Source of the DNA: Methanobacterium sp. PtaU1.Bin097 | GTDB taxonomy: Archaea; Methanobacteriota; Methanobacteria; Methanobacteriales; Methanobacteriaceae | Reading direction: 5' to 3' | Assembly (NCBI GenBank): GCA_002067325.1 | Contig: MVQY01000131.1 | Span: 1 to 23,859 of the forward strand | Length of the DNA stretch: 23,859 bases | Shown: one piece after another, positions 8,272 through 16,691 of the stretch | How positions within the stretch are numbered: position 1 is the stretch's first letter | Layout of the letters: every line of letters starts with the position of its first letter | Program-made: the position numbers and the translations under genes | The notes under the pieces: generated by a model | What the model was told of the DNA's origin: nothing | Database searches by the model: none | Seen by the model: only the letters and a program-made list of their open reading frames with translations

Positions 8272-8859
8272 ATGTTTAAAAAAACTTCAAATACAGGAAA
8301 ATGGATGGTACATTTTGGAAACTTCACCACCAGAGACCTGGCTTTCATAGGCATGATCGTGGCCCTGATGTTCATAATAGAGATGGTAATCATGCTGGGA
8401 GTTGCAGCTATAACTCCATTTCCCGGTGCTAAATCAATAGGCCAGGCATTCTTCATTAGCATCATCATCGCTGTGGGGTTGGCCAAAGTAACTAAGGTTG
8501 GAACCTTCACCATAATCGGTATCATAATGGGGGTCGTTGCTGGCCTAATAATGCCTGCATTCCTACCACTCCTACCTGCGGCTATACTGGGTGGTTTAGC
8601 TGCCGATACCGTTACTAAAATCTTCTATGGAAGGTATGGTTCCAGGAACTCACTTGTAGTAGCGTGTGGAGTTAACCAGATGGTTGAAACACTGTTAATT
8701 CTAACTATAATGGTGGTTTTCGGATTTTCCACCGAAATAATCAATCCAATAATGATATTAATCACTGCAATATTAGCCACCGTCCTGGGTGCTGCAGGTG
8801 GACTTATAGGTTCAAAAATAGCCACAGAACTCCAGAGTGCAGGAGCGATTGGAAATTGA
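8272..8859 (+). CDS. ECF transporter S component (substrate-binding membrane subunit), first system
   Basis: This small 195-residue protein has about six hydrophobic helices (from LAFIGMIVALMF to AILATVLGAAGG). It is directly followed by an EcfT and a double ECF ATPase, which identifies it as the substrate-binding S component of an energy-coupling-factor importer. S components diverge greatly, so the substrate cannot be read directly; placement between chelatase ATPase and CobN genes suggests a corrinoid, tetrapyrrole or metal. I start it at ATG 8272, nine bases after GAGGAG (8257-8262). An in-frame ATG at 8251 would add seven residues but lacks a ribosome site. It ends two bases before the next gene's ATG. 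Confidence 0.85.
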   Translation: MFKKTSNTGKWMVHFGNFTTRDLAFIGMIVALMFIIEMVIMLGVAAITPFPGAKSIGQAFFISIIIAVGLAKVTKVGTFTIIGIIMGVVAGLIMPAFLPLLPAAILGGLAADTVTKIFYGRYGSRNSLVVACGVNQMVETLLILTIMVVFGFSTEIINPIMILITAILATVLGAAGGLIGSKIATELQSAGAIGN

Positions 8860-8861
8860 AT

Positions 8862-9620
8862 ATGGAAAATGCTTTTTCCTACAATACAAGTTATGTGGGG
8901 GAAGATTCACCGGTACATCGCATGGATCCCCGGATTAAACTGGGCCTTGTACTGGGAACAACCCTACTATCGGTGTTTCTGCAGAATGTGGCATGGCTCG
9001 TTACGCTGGTGGTGATGCTCCTCGCCCTTTCAGCTATATCAGGAACTCTAAAAAAGATGACCAAGTTTTTGGGTTTGTTTTTTCTTTTTGCAGTGCTGAC
9101 TGTGGCCATCATGACCCTGCTTACCCGGAACTTCATCTATTCACTGGAATATTTCAGTCCATTTTTCCTTCGATTTGGTGTGATGGTCACTGCCGGTATG
9201 TTATTTGCATTTACAACATCCCCTAATCATCTTTCCCAGGCTCTACAGAAGATGTATTTTCCTGCACCACTGAGTTTCACCCTGACTGTAACTCTTCGTT
9301 ACATCCCTACCCTGGCTAATGAGGCGGAAACTATTTTCAATGCCCTCCGCCTCAGGGGGGTTTATCCATCTAACTGGGACGTCATCCGTAAGCCTTCCTA
9401 TCTTTACCGAGGGATGATCATACCCCTCTTCATTCGTATCTTGAAACTTTCTGATGAAATAGCAATAGCCGCTGAAAGCAGGGCTTTCAATGGTGGAAAT
9501 GGCAGATCTAGCTTAAAAAATATAAAAATTGGTAGAAATGACCTTTTTTTCTCTTTAACCATGATCATGTTCTGTTTTGTTTTGATGGTAATGGATAAAG
9601 GCACTTTTTCTTTAATTTAA
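8862..9620 (+). CDS. ecfT: ECF transporter T component (EcfT/CbiQ family), first system
   Basis: The 252-residue integral membrane protein has several long hydrophobic helices followed by a cytoplasmic coupling region. It carries the two Arg-containing signatures of EcfT in the forms NALRLRG and AAESRAF, which insert into grooves of the ATPases. It links the S component upstream with the fused ATPase downstream. ATG 8862 is chosen. A TTG at 8856 overlaps the preceding stop codon and would add two residues; an AGGAG lies at 8841-8845. The gene is translationally coupled to its neighbour or nearly so. Confidence 0.9.
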   Translation: MENAFSYNTSYVGEDSPVHRMDPRIKLGLVLGTTLLSVFLQNVAWLVTLVVMLLALSAISGTLKKMTKFLGLFFLFAVLTVAIMTLLTRNFIYSLEYFSPFFLRFGVMVTAGMLFAFTTSPNHLSQALQKMYFPAPLSFTLTVTLRYIPTLANEAETIFNALRLRGVYPSNWDVIRKPSYLYRGMIIPLFIRILKLSDEIAIAAESRAFNGGNGRSSLKNIKIGRNDLFFSLTMIMFCFVLMVMDKGTFSLI

Positions 9621-9641
9621 AAAAATTTGCAGGCGTACAAA

Positions 9642-11150
9642 ATGATCAACATAGAAAAACTGGAATACCATTATCCCCACACCTCAAAACCAGCTCTAAA
9701 TAGTGTAGACCTCCATGTAAATAAAGGAGAATTTATATTAGTTACAGGTAAAAGTGGTTGTGGTAAATCTACCTTGGCTTGCACCCTCAATGGAATCATA
9801 CCCCACATTTCAGGGGGTGATATGGAAGGAAAAGTTGTGGTGAACGGTAAAAACACTAAAAATTTCACGGTTTTCCAAATGGCACAGGAGGTAGGTTTCA
9901 TATTCCAGAATCCAGAGTCCCAGTTCTTCAACCTCCAGGTGGAGGATGAAGTGGCATTTGGTCCAGAAAACCTGGGGTTGGATCCTGAAGAGATAGATAA
10001 AAGGGTTTCTAAGGCCTTACATGATGTGAAAATGACTTTCTGGAGAAAACACAACGTTTTCAATCTTTCTGAGGGTCAAAAGCAAAGAGTAAACATCGCT
10101 GCTAATCTTTCCCTTAATCCAGAGTTACTGGTTTTAGATGAACCAACATCAAATCTAGACTTACCAGGGGCGATGGAACTCTTCCAAACACTGGAAAGAC
10201 TTAAAAATAATGGAAAAACCATTGTCCTCATTGATCACCGCACCCAGCATGTCAAGAAACTGGTGGACCGAGTAATCATCATGGATGAAGGGAAAATCAT
10301 CCATAAAGGAGGTAAAAAACTCTTACATGACCCTGAAGCCATGAAAAAATATAGTATTCGAAATCCCACTCATTTAACAACAATGGTGAAAAAATTCAAT
10401 GCTTACAATACTTCCAATATAAGTCACAATACTTCGAAGGTGATTTTAGAAGTGAATAATCTTTCTTATCAATATTCCAATGGTTTTGCCCTGGAAGATG
10501 TGTCATTCACCCTGAAGAAGGGTGAAATATTAGGAATAGTAGGAAACAACGGCTCAGGAAAGACCACCCTGGCCAAAGTACTGGCCGGACTCTTAAAACC
10601 CGGAAAAGGCACCATCATATTTTTCCCTGAAGATCAAGGTGGAAATAAGATTTCCATGGCCCATAAACTTGGTATGGTGCTTCAAAATCCTGATCATCAG
10701 CTCTTCATGAACAAGGTACATACTGAACTCTCCTTTGGACTGTCCGAGTTAGGATTTTCCCTAGAAGAGATAGAATCCCGGGTGGAAGATATTCTGAGTT
10801 CTATGAACCTCTCAAAACTCCGTAACCGCCATCCCCACTCCTTGAGTAGTGGTGAAAAGCAGAGAACCCTCATATCCGCCTTCATGACCCGCCAACCCCA
10901 CCTTTTGATCCTGGACGAGCCCACCACAGGCATGGACAGTTATCATATGAACCAGTTGGTGGGAGAAATCATGAAACTGCAGGGAGATGGTGTATCTTTC
11001 ATTTTAATCTCCCATGACATTGAATTTCTACTTAAAACCACCCATAAACTCATTTTCATGGAAAATGGGAAGATAATAGATGAAAAATTAACAGAAGAGT
11101 GTTACAACTTTACGGCGAATTTAAAGGTTCACAATCATTTCAAAGTTTAG
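9642..11150 (+). CDS. ecfA: Double ECF ATPase (two fused CbiO/EcfA nucleotide-binding domains), first system
   Basis: The protein has 502 residues and two complete ABC ATPase domains in one chain, replacing the usual EcfA1/EcfA2 pair. Domain 1: Walker A GKSGCGKST (36-44), Q-loop FQNPESQ, signature LSEGQKQR (about 142-149), Walker B LLVLDEP. Domain 2: Walker A GNNGSGKTT (301-309), Q-loop LQNPDHQ, signature LSSGEKQR (401-408), Walker B LLILDEP. Both halves look catalytically intact. It energises uptake through the EcfT and S proteins encoded just upstream. I start at ATG 9642; a TTG at 9627 would add five residues and neither start has a strong ribosome site. The gap to the following cobN is 27 bases. 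Confidence 0.92.
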   Translation: MINIEKLEYHYPHTSKPALNSVDLHVNKGEFILVTGKSGCGKSTLACTLNGIIPHISGGDMEGKVVVNGKNTKNFTVFQMAQEVGFIFQNPESQFFNLQVEDEVAFGPENLGLDPEEIDKRVSKALHDVKMTFWRKHNVFNLSEGQKQRVNIAANLSLNPELLVLDEPTSNLDLPGAMELFQTLERLKNNGKTIVLIDHRTQHVKKLVDRVIIMDEGKIIHKGGKKLLHDPEAMKKYSIRNPTHLTTMVKKFNAYNTSNISHNTSKVILEVNNLSYQYSNGFALEDVSFTLKKGEILGIVGNNGSGKTTLAKVLAGLLKPGKGTIIFFPEDQGGNKISMAHKLGMVLQNPDHQLFMNKVHTELSFGLSELGFSLEEIESRVEDILSSMNLSKLRNRHPHSLSSGEKQRTLISAFMTRQPHLLILDEPTTGMDSYHMNQLVGEIMKLQGDGVSFILISHDIEFLLKTTHKLIFMENGKIIDEKLTEECYNFTANLKVHNHFKV

Positions 11151-11177
11151 TCAACGGATAAATGGAGGAAAAGGATT

Positions 11178-14100
11178 ATGCGGAAGATATTGGTTATTAC
11201 CACAAACAACAATACACTCTCCCTCAAAGAAGCTGTGGAGAAGATCAAAAAACAGCACGGAAATTTACTCCAGATCAGGAAGGTATATCTGGATGAGTAT
11301 GAAGACCCTACCGTATCCCTGGATGACATTTCAAGGAGCATAGACGAATCAGACATAATATTGGTGGAGATCATGGGTGATGTACGACTCACCAGGGAGC
11401 TCCCCAAACTTTTAGAGGGAAAAGACAAGACAGTGGTTGTTCTGGTTTTCGGGCCCACTCCACTCTTCAATCTACTCAACATGGGTGAACTCAGGGGAGG
11501 GGAGCTTATACAACGTTTCCATGAGAATAACCTTAACCTGGACGAGTACTTGCAAAGCAATAAGGAAGATATACTCTGGGAGAAAATGGAAAAACTCCTG
11601 GAACAGAATGCCCTTGATGATGCCCGGCGCTGGCTCGAGGCCCGGGAATATTACCGGGAGAATGAATCTGAAAACCTGAAGAACTTACTCCTCTTCTTAC
11701 TTAAAAATTACACCCAGACCAGTGGTATAGGAGAACTGGCCCCACCCATCAAAAAACCACTTTATGGTCTATATCTCCCTTATCAAGGTACTTATCACAG
11801 TCTGGAAGAATATAAAGAGAGGATTAATTATGATCCAGAAAAACCAACTGTAGGAGTACTTTTCTATGGAGGTATGCACTTCGATGATACCCGTCCACTG
11901 GCTGAGGCTATCTATGAATATTTGCATGACGACGCCAACATCATAACGGTTTTTTCCAATGTGACCGATAACCTGAAGGCTATGAATGAGTATTTAAAGG
12001 ATATAGACCTTTTCATCAATCTACAGTACTTCCAGATAAATGGAGGCCCCCTAGGGGGAAGTCCCAAGCCAACTATCCGCTATTTCCAGGAAGAAGATGT
12101 CCCATATATCATAGATTTAAGGGGATACGAAACCAATTTACTGGACTGGCAAAGGGGAGAGGATGGTCTCAACCCCCTGGAAGTTATTCTGGGAGTGACC
12201 CTACCAGAACTCGATGGGGGAATGGAACCCATCTTCACTGCAGGGCTGGAAATCAGGGAAGATCCCGAAATGGGAAGGATGAAGGTTATCAAGGTCCTCC
12301 CGGATAGGATGGAAAAGTTGGCTGCCCGGATCAGGAAATGGCTGGCCCTGAGGAAGAAAAAGAACAGGGATAAACGGCTGGCCATATTAACCTATGACTA
12401 TCCTCCCGGGGAGGAGAATCTCAGTGGTAGCGGATATCTGGACACCTTCTCCAGCCTGGAGATTTTTCTACGTAAACTTCAGGAGAAAGGATACACATTA
12501 GATCTTCCGGAAGGCAAAGTTAAGGATCTTTACCTGGAGGAAGGTGTTGTAAACAATCCTAAATATCATAAGAAGTCAGGTTTAAGGATAAAAACCCAGG
12601 ATTATCTTTCATGGTTCCATCAACTACCCCTAATAGTGCAGGAGTCGGTTATCTCCCATTGGGGTGAGCCACCAGGCGATATCATGGTAGAGGGAGATGA
12701 GATAATTCTCCCAGGGTACTTTCTGGGCAACATCTTTTTAGGGGTGCAGCCCAGCCGGGGAGTGCATGAAGACCTGGAAAATTCCTATCATGACCGGAAT
12801 TTACCCCCTCACCACCAATACCTGGCATATTACTATTTTTTAGAGGAAAAATTTCAGGCCGACGCTTTACTGCACTTTGGAATGCATGGAACTCTGGAAT
12901 TCACCCCAGGAAAACAGGTTGGTCTTTCTTCCAATTGTTTTCCAGACATTCTGGTGGGAACCATGCCCCACCTCTACTATTACTGGGTAGGAAACACTTC
13001 TGAGGCAACCATCGCTAAAAGACGTAGTTATGCACAGTGTATATCACATGCATCACCACCCATGAAAAGTTCCAGGTTGTATGAAGATTATTTAACTCTG
13101 GAAGAGCTTTTAAACCAGTATAAAACAGAAAAGGATGACAAAACAAGATCCCTGATTATGGAACTGGCAGATGAACTCCATATGCCTGCTGATATTGATA
13201 AATTGAGTCAGGAACTTTACCATATGAAAAAGAAGTTGATACCTGATGGTTTCCATATCATGGACCGACCAATTCAGGGTGAAAAGCTTGTAGACTACCT
13301 GTTTGGTGTCTTGCGTATGGATGGGGAATATCCATCCATCCTGAAGTTACAAGCCCAACATGAGGGGGTATCCTGGGATGACGTTAAAAACACCCCGGCA
13401 GTTTTTGAGATGGAAGTTGAAATAAAAAACCTCCTAGGGAAAGCGGTGAATGGAGAGGATGCATCATGGTTCCCTGATGGGTATGGAGATTATATCAGGA
13501 AGATAAAAACTGATGTTGGTAACTCCCGAGAAAGCATAGGTCTTTTACATGCCCTGGACGGGGGTTACATCACTCCCAGCAGGGGCGGTGACCCCATAAG
13601 GGATCCGGAAGTTTATCCTACTGGAAGAAGTATGTACGCCTTTGATCCCCGCCAGATACCCACTGTAGCTGCTGAGGTCCGGGGTCAAAGAGCAGCCGAG
13701 CTGCTCCTGGAATCCTATCATAAGAAGTATGGAAAATACCCTCAGAGAGTGGGAATTGTTCTCTGGGGTTTTGAGACTATGAAGACTGGGGGTGACACCC
13801 TGTCCACCATACTGGCCCTATTGGGTGTGCGGATCAAACACCAGAAGGGACCCTGGTTTAAAAATCTAGAAATAATACCACTGGAGGGGATGAAAAGGCC
13901 CAGAGTAGATGTTACGGTTACGATTTGTGGAATCTTCAGGGATACCCTATCCACCCACATAGACTGGATCAACAGGGCAGTGCGCATGGTTGCTCGCCTG
14001 GAGGAGCCTCCGGAGAAAAATTATCCCCAACAGCATTACCTGGAGGACCAGGAAGAATTCGGAGATCTGGCCCTGGCCCGGGTGTTCGGCCCCGCTCCAG

Positions 14101-14780
14101 ACGAGTACGCCACCAGTGTAAGGACACTGATAGAGAATGGTAACTGGGAAGATGAAGAAGAACTGGTGGAAAATTACACGGACAGCATGTGCTACGCGTA
14201 CCAGAAAGATGGCGCCCGAAGAGATGTGAAGGCATTTAATCATGCACTTAAAGGGGTGGACATGGTCACCCAGGAGAGGGATAACAGTGAATACGAAGTT
14301 ACAGACCTGGATCATTACTATGAATTTTTAGGCGGCCTATCCCGTACCATAGAAAGTCAGAAGGGTGAGCAGGCAGAAATCATGGTGGTAGACAGCACTG
14401 AAGAAGAGTTACAAGTTGAGGACCTGGCAGGAGTCATAGGCAGGGCCACCAGAACCCGGCTTTTGAATCCGGACTGGATAGAGGGGATGTTGAAACACGA
14501 GTTCCTCGGGGCTCATAAGATCCAGAACAGTTTAGAACACCTTTTAGGATTTGCTGCAACCACCAGTCATGTGGAGAACTGGTTGTTCGATGAAGCAGCT
14601 GACAAATTACTCCTGGACGAGGATATGCGGGAAAAAATCAGGGAGAACAACCCCTATGCCGCAGTCAGGATGGGAGAGATACTACTTGAAACAGAGAAAC
14701 GAGGATACTGGCAGGCAGATGAAGAAAAGATAGAAAAACTAAGGGATTTGACCGTTAATCTGGAGTCGTACCTGGAATGA
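11178..14780 (+). CDS. cobN: Cytoplasmic CobN, cobaltochelatase-type large subunit
   Basis: The 1200-residue protein is close to the usual CobN length and has neither signal peptide nor C-terminal anchor, unlike the other two CobN-like proteins here. It has the canonical family motifs: PPHHQYLAYY, HFGMHGTLEFTPGKQVGLS with H566, H570 and E574, and GGYITPSRGGDP with GGDP at 803-806. CobN/ChlH subunits bind the tetrapyrrole and metal while an AAA+ ChlI/D-like motor supplies ATP energy; such a motor is the first gene of this operon. The likely reaction is insertion of Co2+ into a corrin-type ring, though another metal or ring is possible, because archaea are expected to insert cobalt early with CbiX/CbiK. 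The start follows GGAGG (11164-11168). Its end faces the convergent cbiZ gene only 15 bases away, with no obvious terminator between. Confidence 0.92.
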   Translation: MRKILVITTNNNTLSLKEAVEKIKKQHGNLLQIRKVYLDEYEDPTVSLDDISRSIDESDIILVEIMGDVRLTRELPKLLEGKDKTVVVLVFGPTPLFNLLNMGELRGGELIQRFHENNLNLDEYLQSNKEDILWEKMEKLLEQNALDDARRWLEAREYYRENESENLKNLLLFLLKNYTQTSGIGELAPPIKKPLYGLYLPYQGTYHSLEEYKERINYDPEKPTVGVLFYGGMHFDDTRPLAEAIYEYLHDDANIITVFSNVTDNLKAMNEYLKDIDLFINLQYFQINGGPLGGSPKPTIRYFQEEDVPYIIDLRGYETNLLDWQRGEDGLNPLEVILGVTLPELDGGMEPIFTAGLEIREDPEMGRMKVIKVLPDRMEKLAARIRKWLALRKKKNRDKRLAILTYDYPPGEENLSGSGYLDTFSSLEIFLRKLQEKGYTLDLPEGKVKDLYLEEGVVNNPKYHKKSGLRIKTQDYLSWFHQLPLIVQESVISHWGEPPGDIMVEGDEIILPGYFLGNIFLGVQPSRGVHEDLENSYHDRNLPPHHQYLAYYYFLEEKFQADALLHFGMHGTLEFTPGKQVGLSSNCFPDILVGTMPHLYYYWVGNTSEATIAKRRSYAQCISHASPPMKSSRLYEDYLTLEELLNQYKTEKDDKTRSLIMELADELHMPADIDKLSQELYHMKKKLIPDGFHIMDRPIQGEKLVDYLFGVLRMDGEYPSILKLQAQHEGVSWDDVKNTPAVFEMEVEIKNLLGKAVNGEDASWFPDGYGDYIRKIKTDVGNSRESIGLLHALDGGYITPSRGGDPIRDPEVYPTGRSMYAFDPRQIPTVAAEVRGQRAAELLLESYHKKYGKYPQRVGIVLWGFETMKTGGDTLSTILALLGVRIKHQKGPWFKNLEIIPLEGMKRPRVDVTVTICGIFRDTLSTHIDWINRAVRMVARLEEPPEKNYPQQHYLEDQEEFGDLALARVFGPAPDEYATSVRTLIENGNWEDEEELVENYTDSMCYAYQKDGARRDVKAFNHALKGVDMVTQERDNSEYEVTDLDHYYEFLGGLSRTIESQKGEQAEIMVVDSTEEELQVEDLAGVIGRATRTRLLNPDWIEGMLKHEFLGAHKIQNSLEHLLGFAATTSHVENWLFDEAADKLLLDEDMREKIRENNPYAAVRMGEILLETEKRGYWQADEEKIEKLRDLTVNLESYLE

Positions 14781-14795
14781 CACCATCTTTAAGAT

Positions 14796-15920
14796 TTATT
14801 TTAAATGTTTTATACACCAGGAACTGATCCTTATCCAGTTTTCCAGGATAGAATCCTTTTTATTAAATATTTCCCTAATACCATTACTTTTTTCAATCCC
14901 CAGGATATCTGGCAGGGCCATCATCATGTAGATGGCTGTTCTTTTACTGGCATCTTCTGGGATCAATCCCCAGTTGATTTCATCCATGATATGTAAAATG
15001 GAAACAACCATAGCCACCACTGATGGATTTTCAGAAATTCTACGGAGATTCTGTAAAAATTCCTTCTTTTCATGGGCCCCCATACCTTTTACAGCCGACC
15101 AGTAATGTTCTTCATCCACTCCAAACCGTTCCAGTCGTACCAGCATATCCCGCTGGGAATCAGGGGTCAAATTACTTTGCCTGGCCAGAGCTTCAGTGGT
15201 AGCTTCAATTACCGATCTTCCAATAAGTTCGCCCAGTTTAGAATGTTTGCCAGCGTTGGTTAATATATTTTCGCTTCGTAGGTTGGATATTACAGAAATC
15301 TTATCGGTGCCAGAACCAGTGGCTATTCCAGTTGAATATTTACTGGGGGCCATGAGCTCCTGAAGTGCCACGGTCTTGGCCTCCACTGCAGTCATCATGG
15401 CCCGGGCAAGTACGCTCTCAGAGAGCCGGGCATTTACTATCAGGATGGTGTTTATGGTTCCCACTTTAGATTCATATCTTCCATTTTCCTCGTAATATGA
15501 TGCGGGATCTCCAGCCCGGCCACCGTTAACTTCGATTCCAGCAGTTACAAGAGTTGTGACTTCTACATCCTTAAAACTCTTATTAACTATGGCTAAATTC
15601 TTCATAGAAGCAACAGTTATCAGGCCAGTTACTTTTTCCGGATTTAATCCAAGTCTGCTGGCTGTAACCTTCATGAAATCCCGGACGCTGCCAGTTTCCA
15701 GATCATCGATGTTCTGCTGATTCAACTGATAGTTGAAGACTGCTTCCAGGTTTTCCTGATAACCTCCATTGATCCAGGAAGTGGTCAGTGCATTCCTCCC
15801 CTCAGGCAGTTTCACTATCATAAAATCTTTGGACAGATAAACCTTTTCACCAGCTTCCATTTCATAAATAAGTTCTATTTCCCAGGTGAAATCTGTAACG
15901 TTACTTTTTTGATCCAACAA
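14796..15920 (-). CDS. cbiZ: CbiZ, adenosylcobinamide amidohydrolase, with C-terminal helical extension
   Basis: The N-terminal part (about residues 1-245 of 374) matches CbiZ, which removes the aminopropanol side chain of adenosylcobinamide (and of some cobamides) so that imported corrinoids can be rebuilt with the cell's own lower ligand. Family features include EGRNALTTSWINGGY, TAGIEVNGGRAGDP, TGTGTD-like GIATGSGTDKI and KHSKLGELIGRSVIEA. Another 130 or so residues follow, mostly predicted helix. The related CbiS of Methanopyrus is a CbiZ fused to the phosphatase CobZ, but I cannot see the PgpA/CobZ signature here, so this extension is unassigned. The start is TTG, preceded by GAGTGA four bases upstream. 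It is the last gene of the minus-strand ECF operon. Confidence 0.88.
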   Translation of the reverse strand: MLDQKSNVTDFTWEIELIYEMEAGEKVYLSKDFMIVKLPEGRNALTTSWINGGYQENLEAVFNYQLNQQNIDDLETGSVRDFMKVTASRLGLNPEKVTGLITVASMKNLAIVNKSFKDVEVTTLVTAGIEVNGGRAGDPASYYEENGRYESKVGTINTILIVNARLSESVLARAMMTAVEAKTVALQELMAPSKYSTGIATGSGTDKISVISNLRSENILTNAGKHSKLGELIGRSVIEATTEALARQSNLTPDSQRDMLVRLERFGVDEEHYWSAVKGMGAHEKKEFLQNLRRISENPSVVAMVVSILHIMDEINWGLIPEDASKRTAIYMMMALPDILGIEKSNGIREIFNKKDSILENWIRISSWCIKHLK

Positions 15921-15926
15921 ATAATC

Positions 15927-15997
15927 ACTCTCAAACTCATCTGATACATTTTAACTAACTAAAACATTTCAATTAATCAAATACACTTCAACTAATC
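15927..15997. repeat. Four imperfect 15-base direct repeats at 18-19-base spacing between ecfS and cbiZ
   Basis: On the plus strand the units start at 15927, 15946, 15964 and 15983: ACTCTCAAACTCATC, ACATTTTAACTAACT, ACATTTCAATTAATC and ACACTTCAACTAATC. They nearly fill the 79-base gap between the S-component gene and cbiZ. The regular spacing, close to two helical turns, is compatible with a multi-site protein-binding region or a decayed tandem repeat; low sequence complexity makes chance similarity possible. Confidence 0.4.
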
Positions 15998-15999
15998 CC

Positions 16000-16641
16000 T
16001 TATTGTTTATTCAATGATTTAGCCTCTCCATCTGGTGAATTGATATATCTATCCCTTATTCTCTTGAATATTCTCTCAAATAGTCCGAAGAACAGGATCA
16101 AGAGAACTGCATTGGTAACTCCATGTAAAAGATCAAATGGTGCACTGGCAATGTAAACACCCAACACTGAAGTTAGAGTCACGCTGCTTAGAAAGAGTAG
16201 CATGGAGATGTTGGTGATCCATCCGTAGAAGAATCCCCAGGCAAAACCGAATCCGGCCCTTATGTAACTGTTTTCTCCCAGTTTAACCCTAAATATTCCT
16301 GCGGTTAATCCCATCAGACCCCAGCCGATCATCTGCAGAATGGTCCAGTAACCCAAACCCAAAAACAGGCCTAACACCAAAGGAGTTAGAACTCCGGTTA
16401 TAAATCCAGTTTCCCTTCCAAAGACTATTCCAGTCATGATTATTATAAAGGAAGCAGCCTGCACCCCGGGTATGGCTGCGGTAGGTAACGATCCCAGAAT
16501 GGAAATAGCAACCAGAATTGCTATAAGCACCAAGTGCTCCACACGGGGCTTTGATTTTTCGAAAATTCTAAAAAACGCCAGAATCACTCCTATCATTACT
16601 ATAAAAGCCACTATCCAACTGCCTAAAGTTAAATAATCCAT
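16000..16641 (-). CDS. ECF transporter S component, second system (probable corrinoid importer subunit)
   Basis: The 213-residue membrane protein has about six helices; conserved-looking stretches include SLPTAAIPGVQAASFIIIM, GFITGVLTPLVLGLFLGLG and TILQMIGWGLMGLTAGIF. It lies between a double ECF ATPase gene (51 bases upstream) and cbiZ (79 bases downstream). The architecture and TM pattern are those of an S component, reminiscent of CbrT-type cobalamin S components, but this match is from memory and not verified. Adjacency to cbiZ, an enzyme that acts on imported corrinoids, makes cobinamide or cobamide the likely substrate. The start is well supported by GAGGTGA upstream of the ATG. Confidence 0.87.
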   Translation of the reverse strand: MDYLTLGSWIVAFIVMIGVILAFFRIFEKSKPRVEHLVLIAILVAISILGSLPTAAIPGVQAASFIIIMTGIVFGRETGFITGVLTPLVLGLFLGLGYWTILQMIGWGLMGLTAGIFRVKLGENSYIRAGFGFAWGFFYGWITNISMLLFLSSVTLTSVLGVYIASAPFDLLHGVTNAVLLILFFGLFERIFKRIRDRYINSPDGEAKSLNKQ

Positions 16642-16691
16642 TTCTATTCACCTCTTTGTCGATATAATGTCAAATACAAAATTTGATTTCT

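Noticed and set aside
6433..14780. Magnesium chelatase for (bacterio)chlorophyll synthesis
   Set aside because: ChlI/D and ChlH-like proteins resemble it by family, but nothing else suggests phototrophy, and the neighbours are corrinoid and methanogenesis proteins.
14781..14795. Bidirectional terminator between the convergent cobN and cbiZ genes
   Set aside because: The gap is only 15 bases, with no hairpin and no adequate T-run on either strand, so transcripts probably overlap there; no terminator is called.
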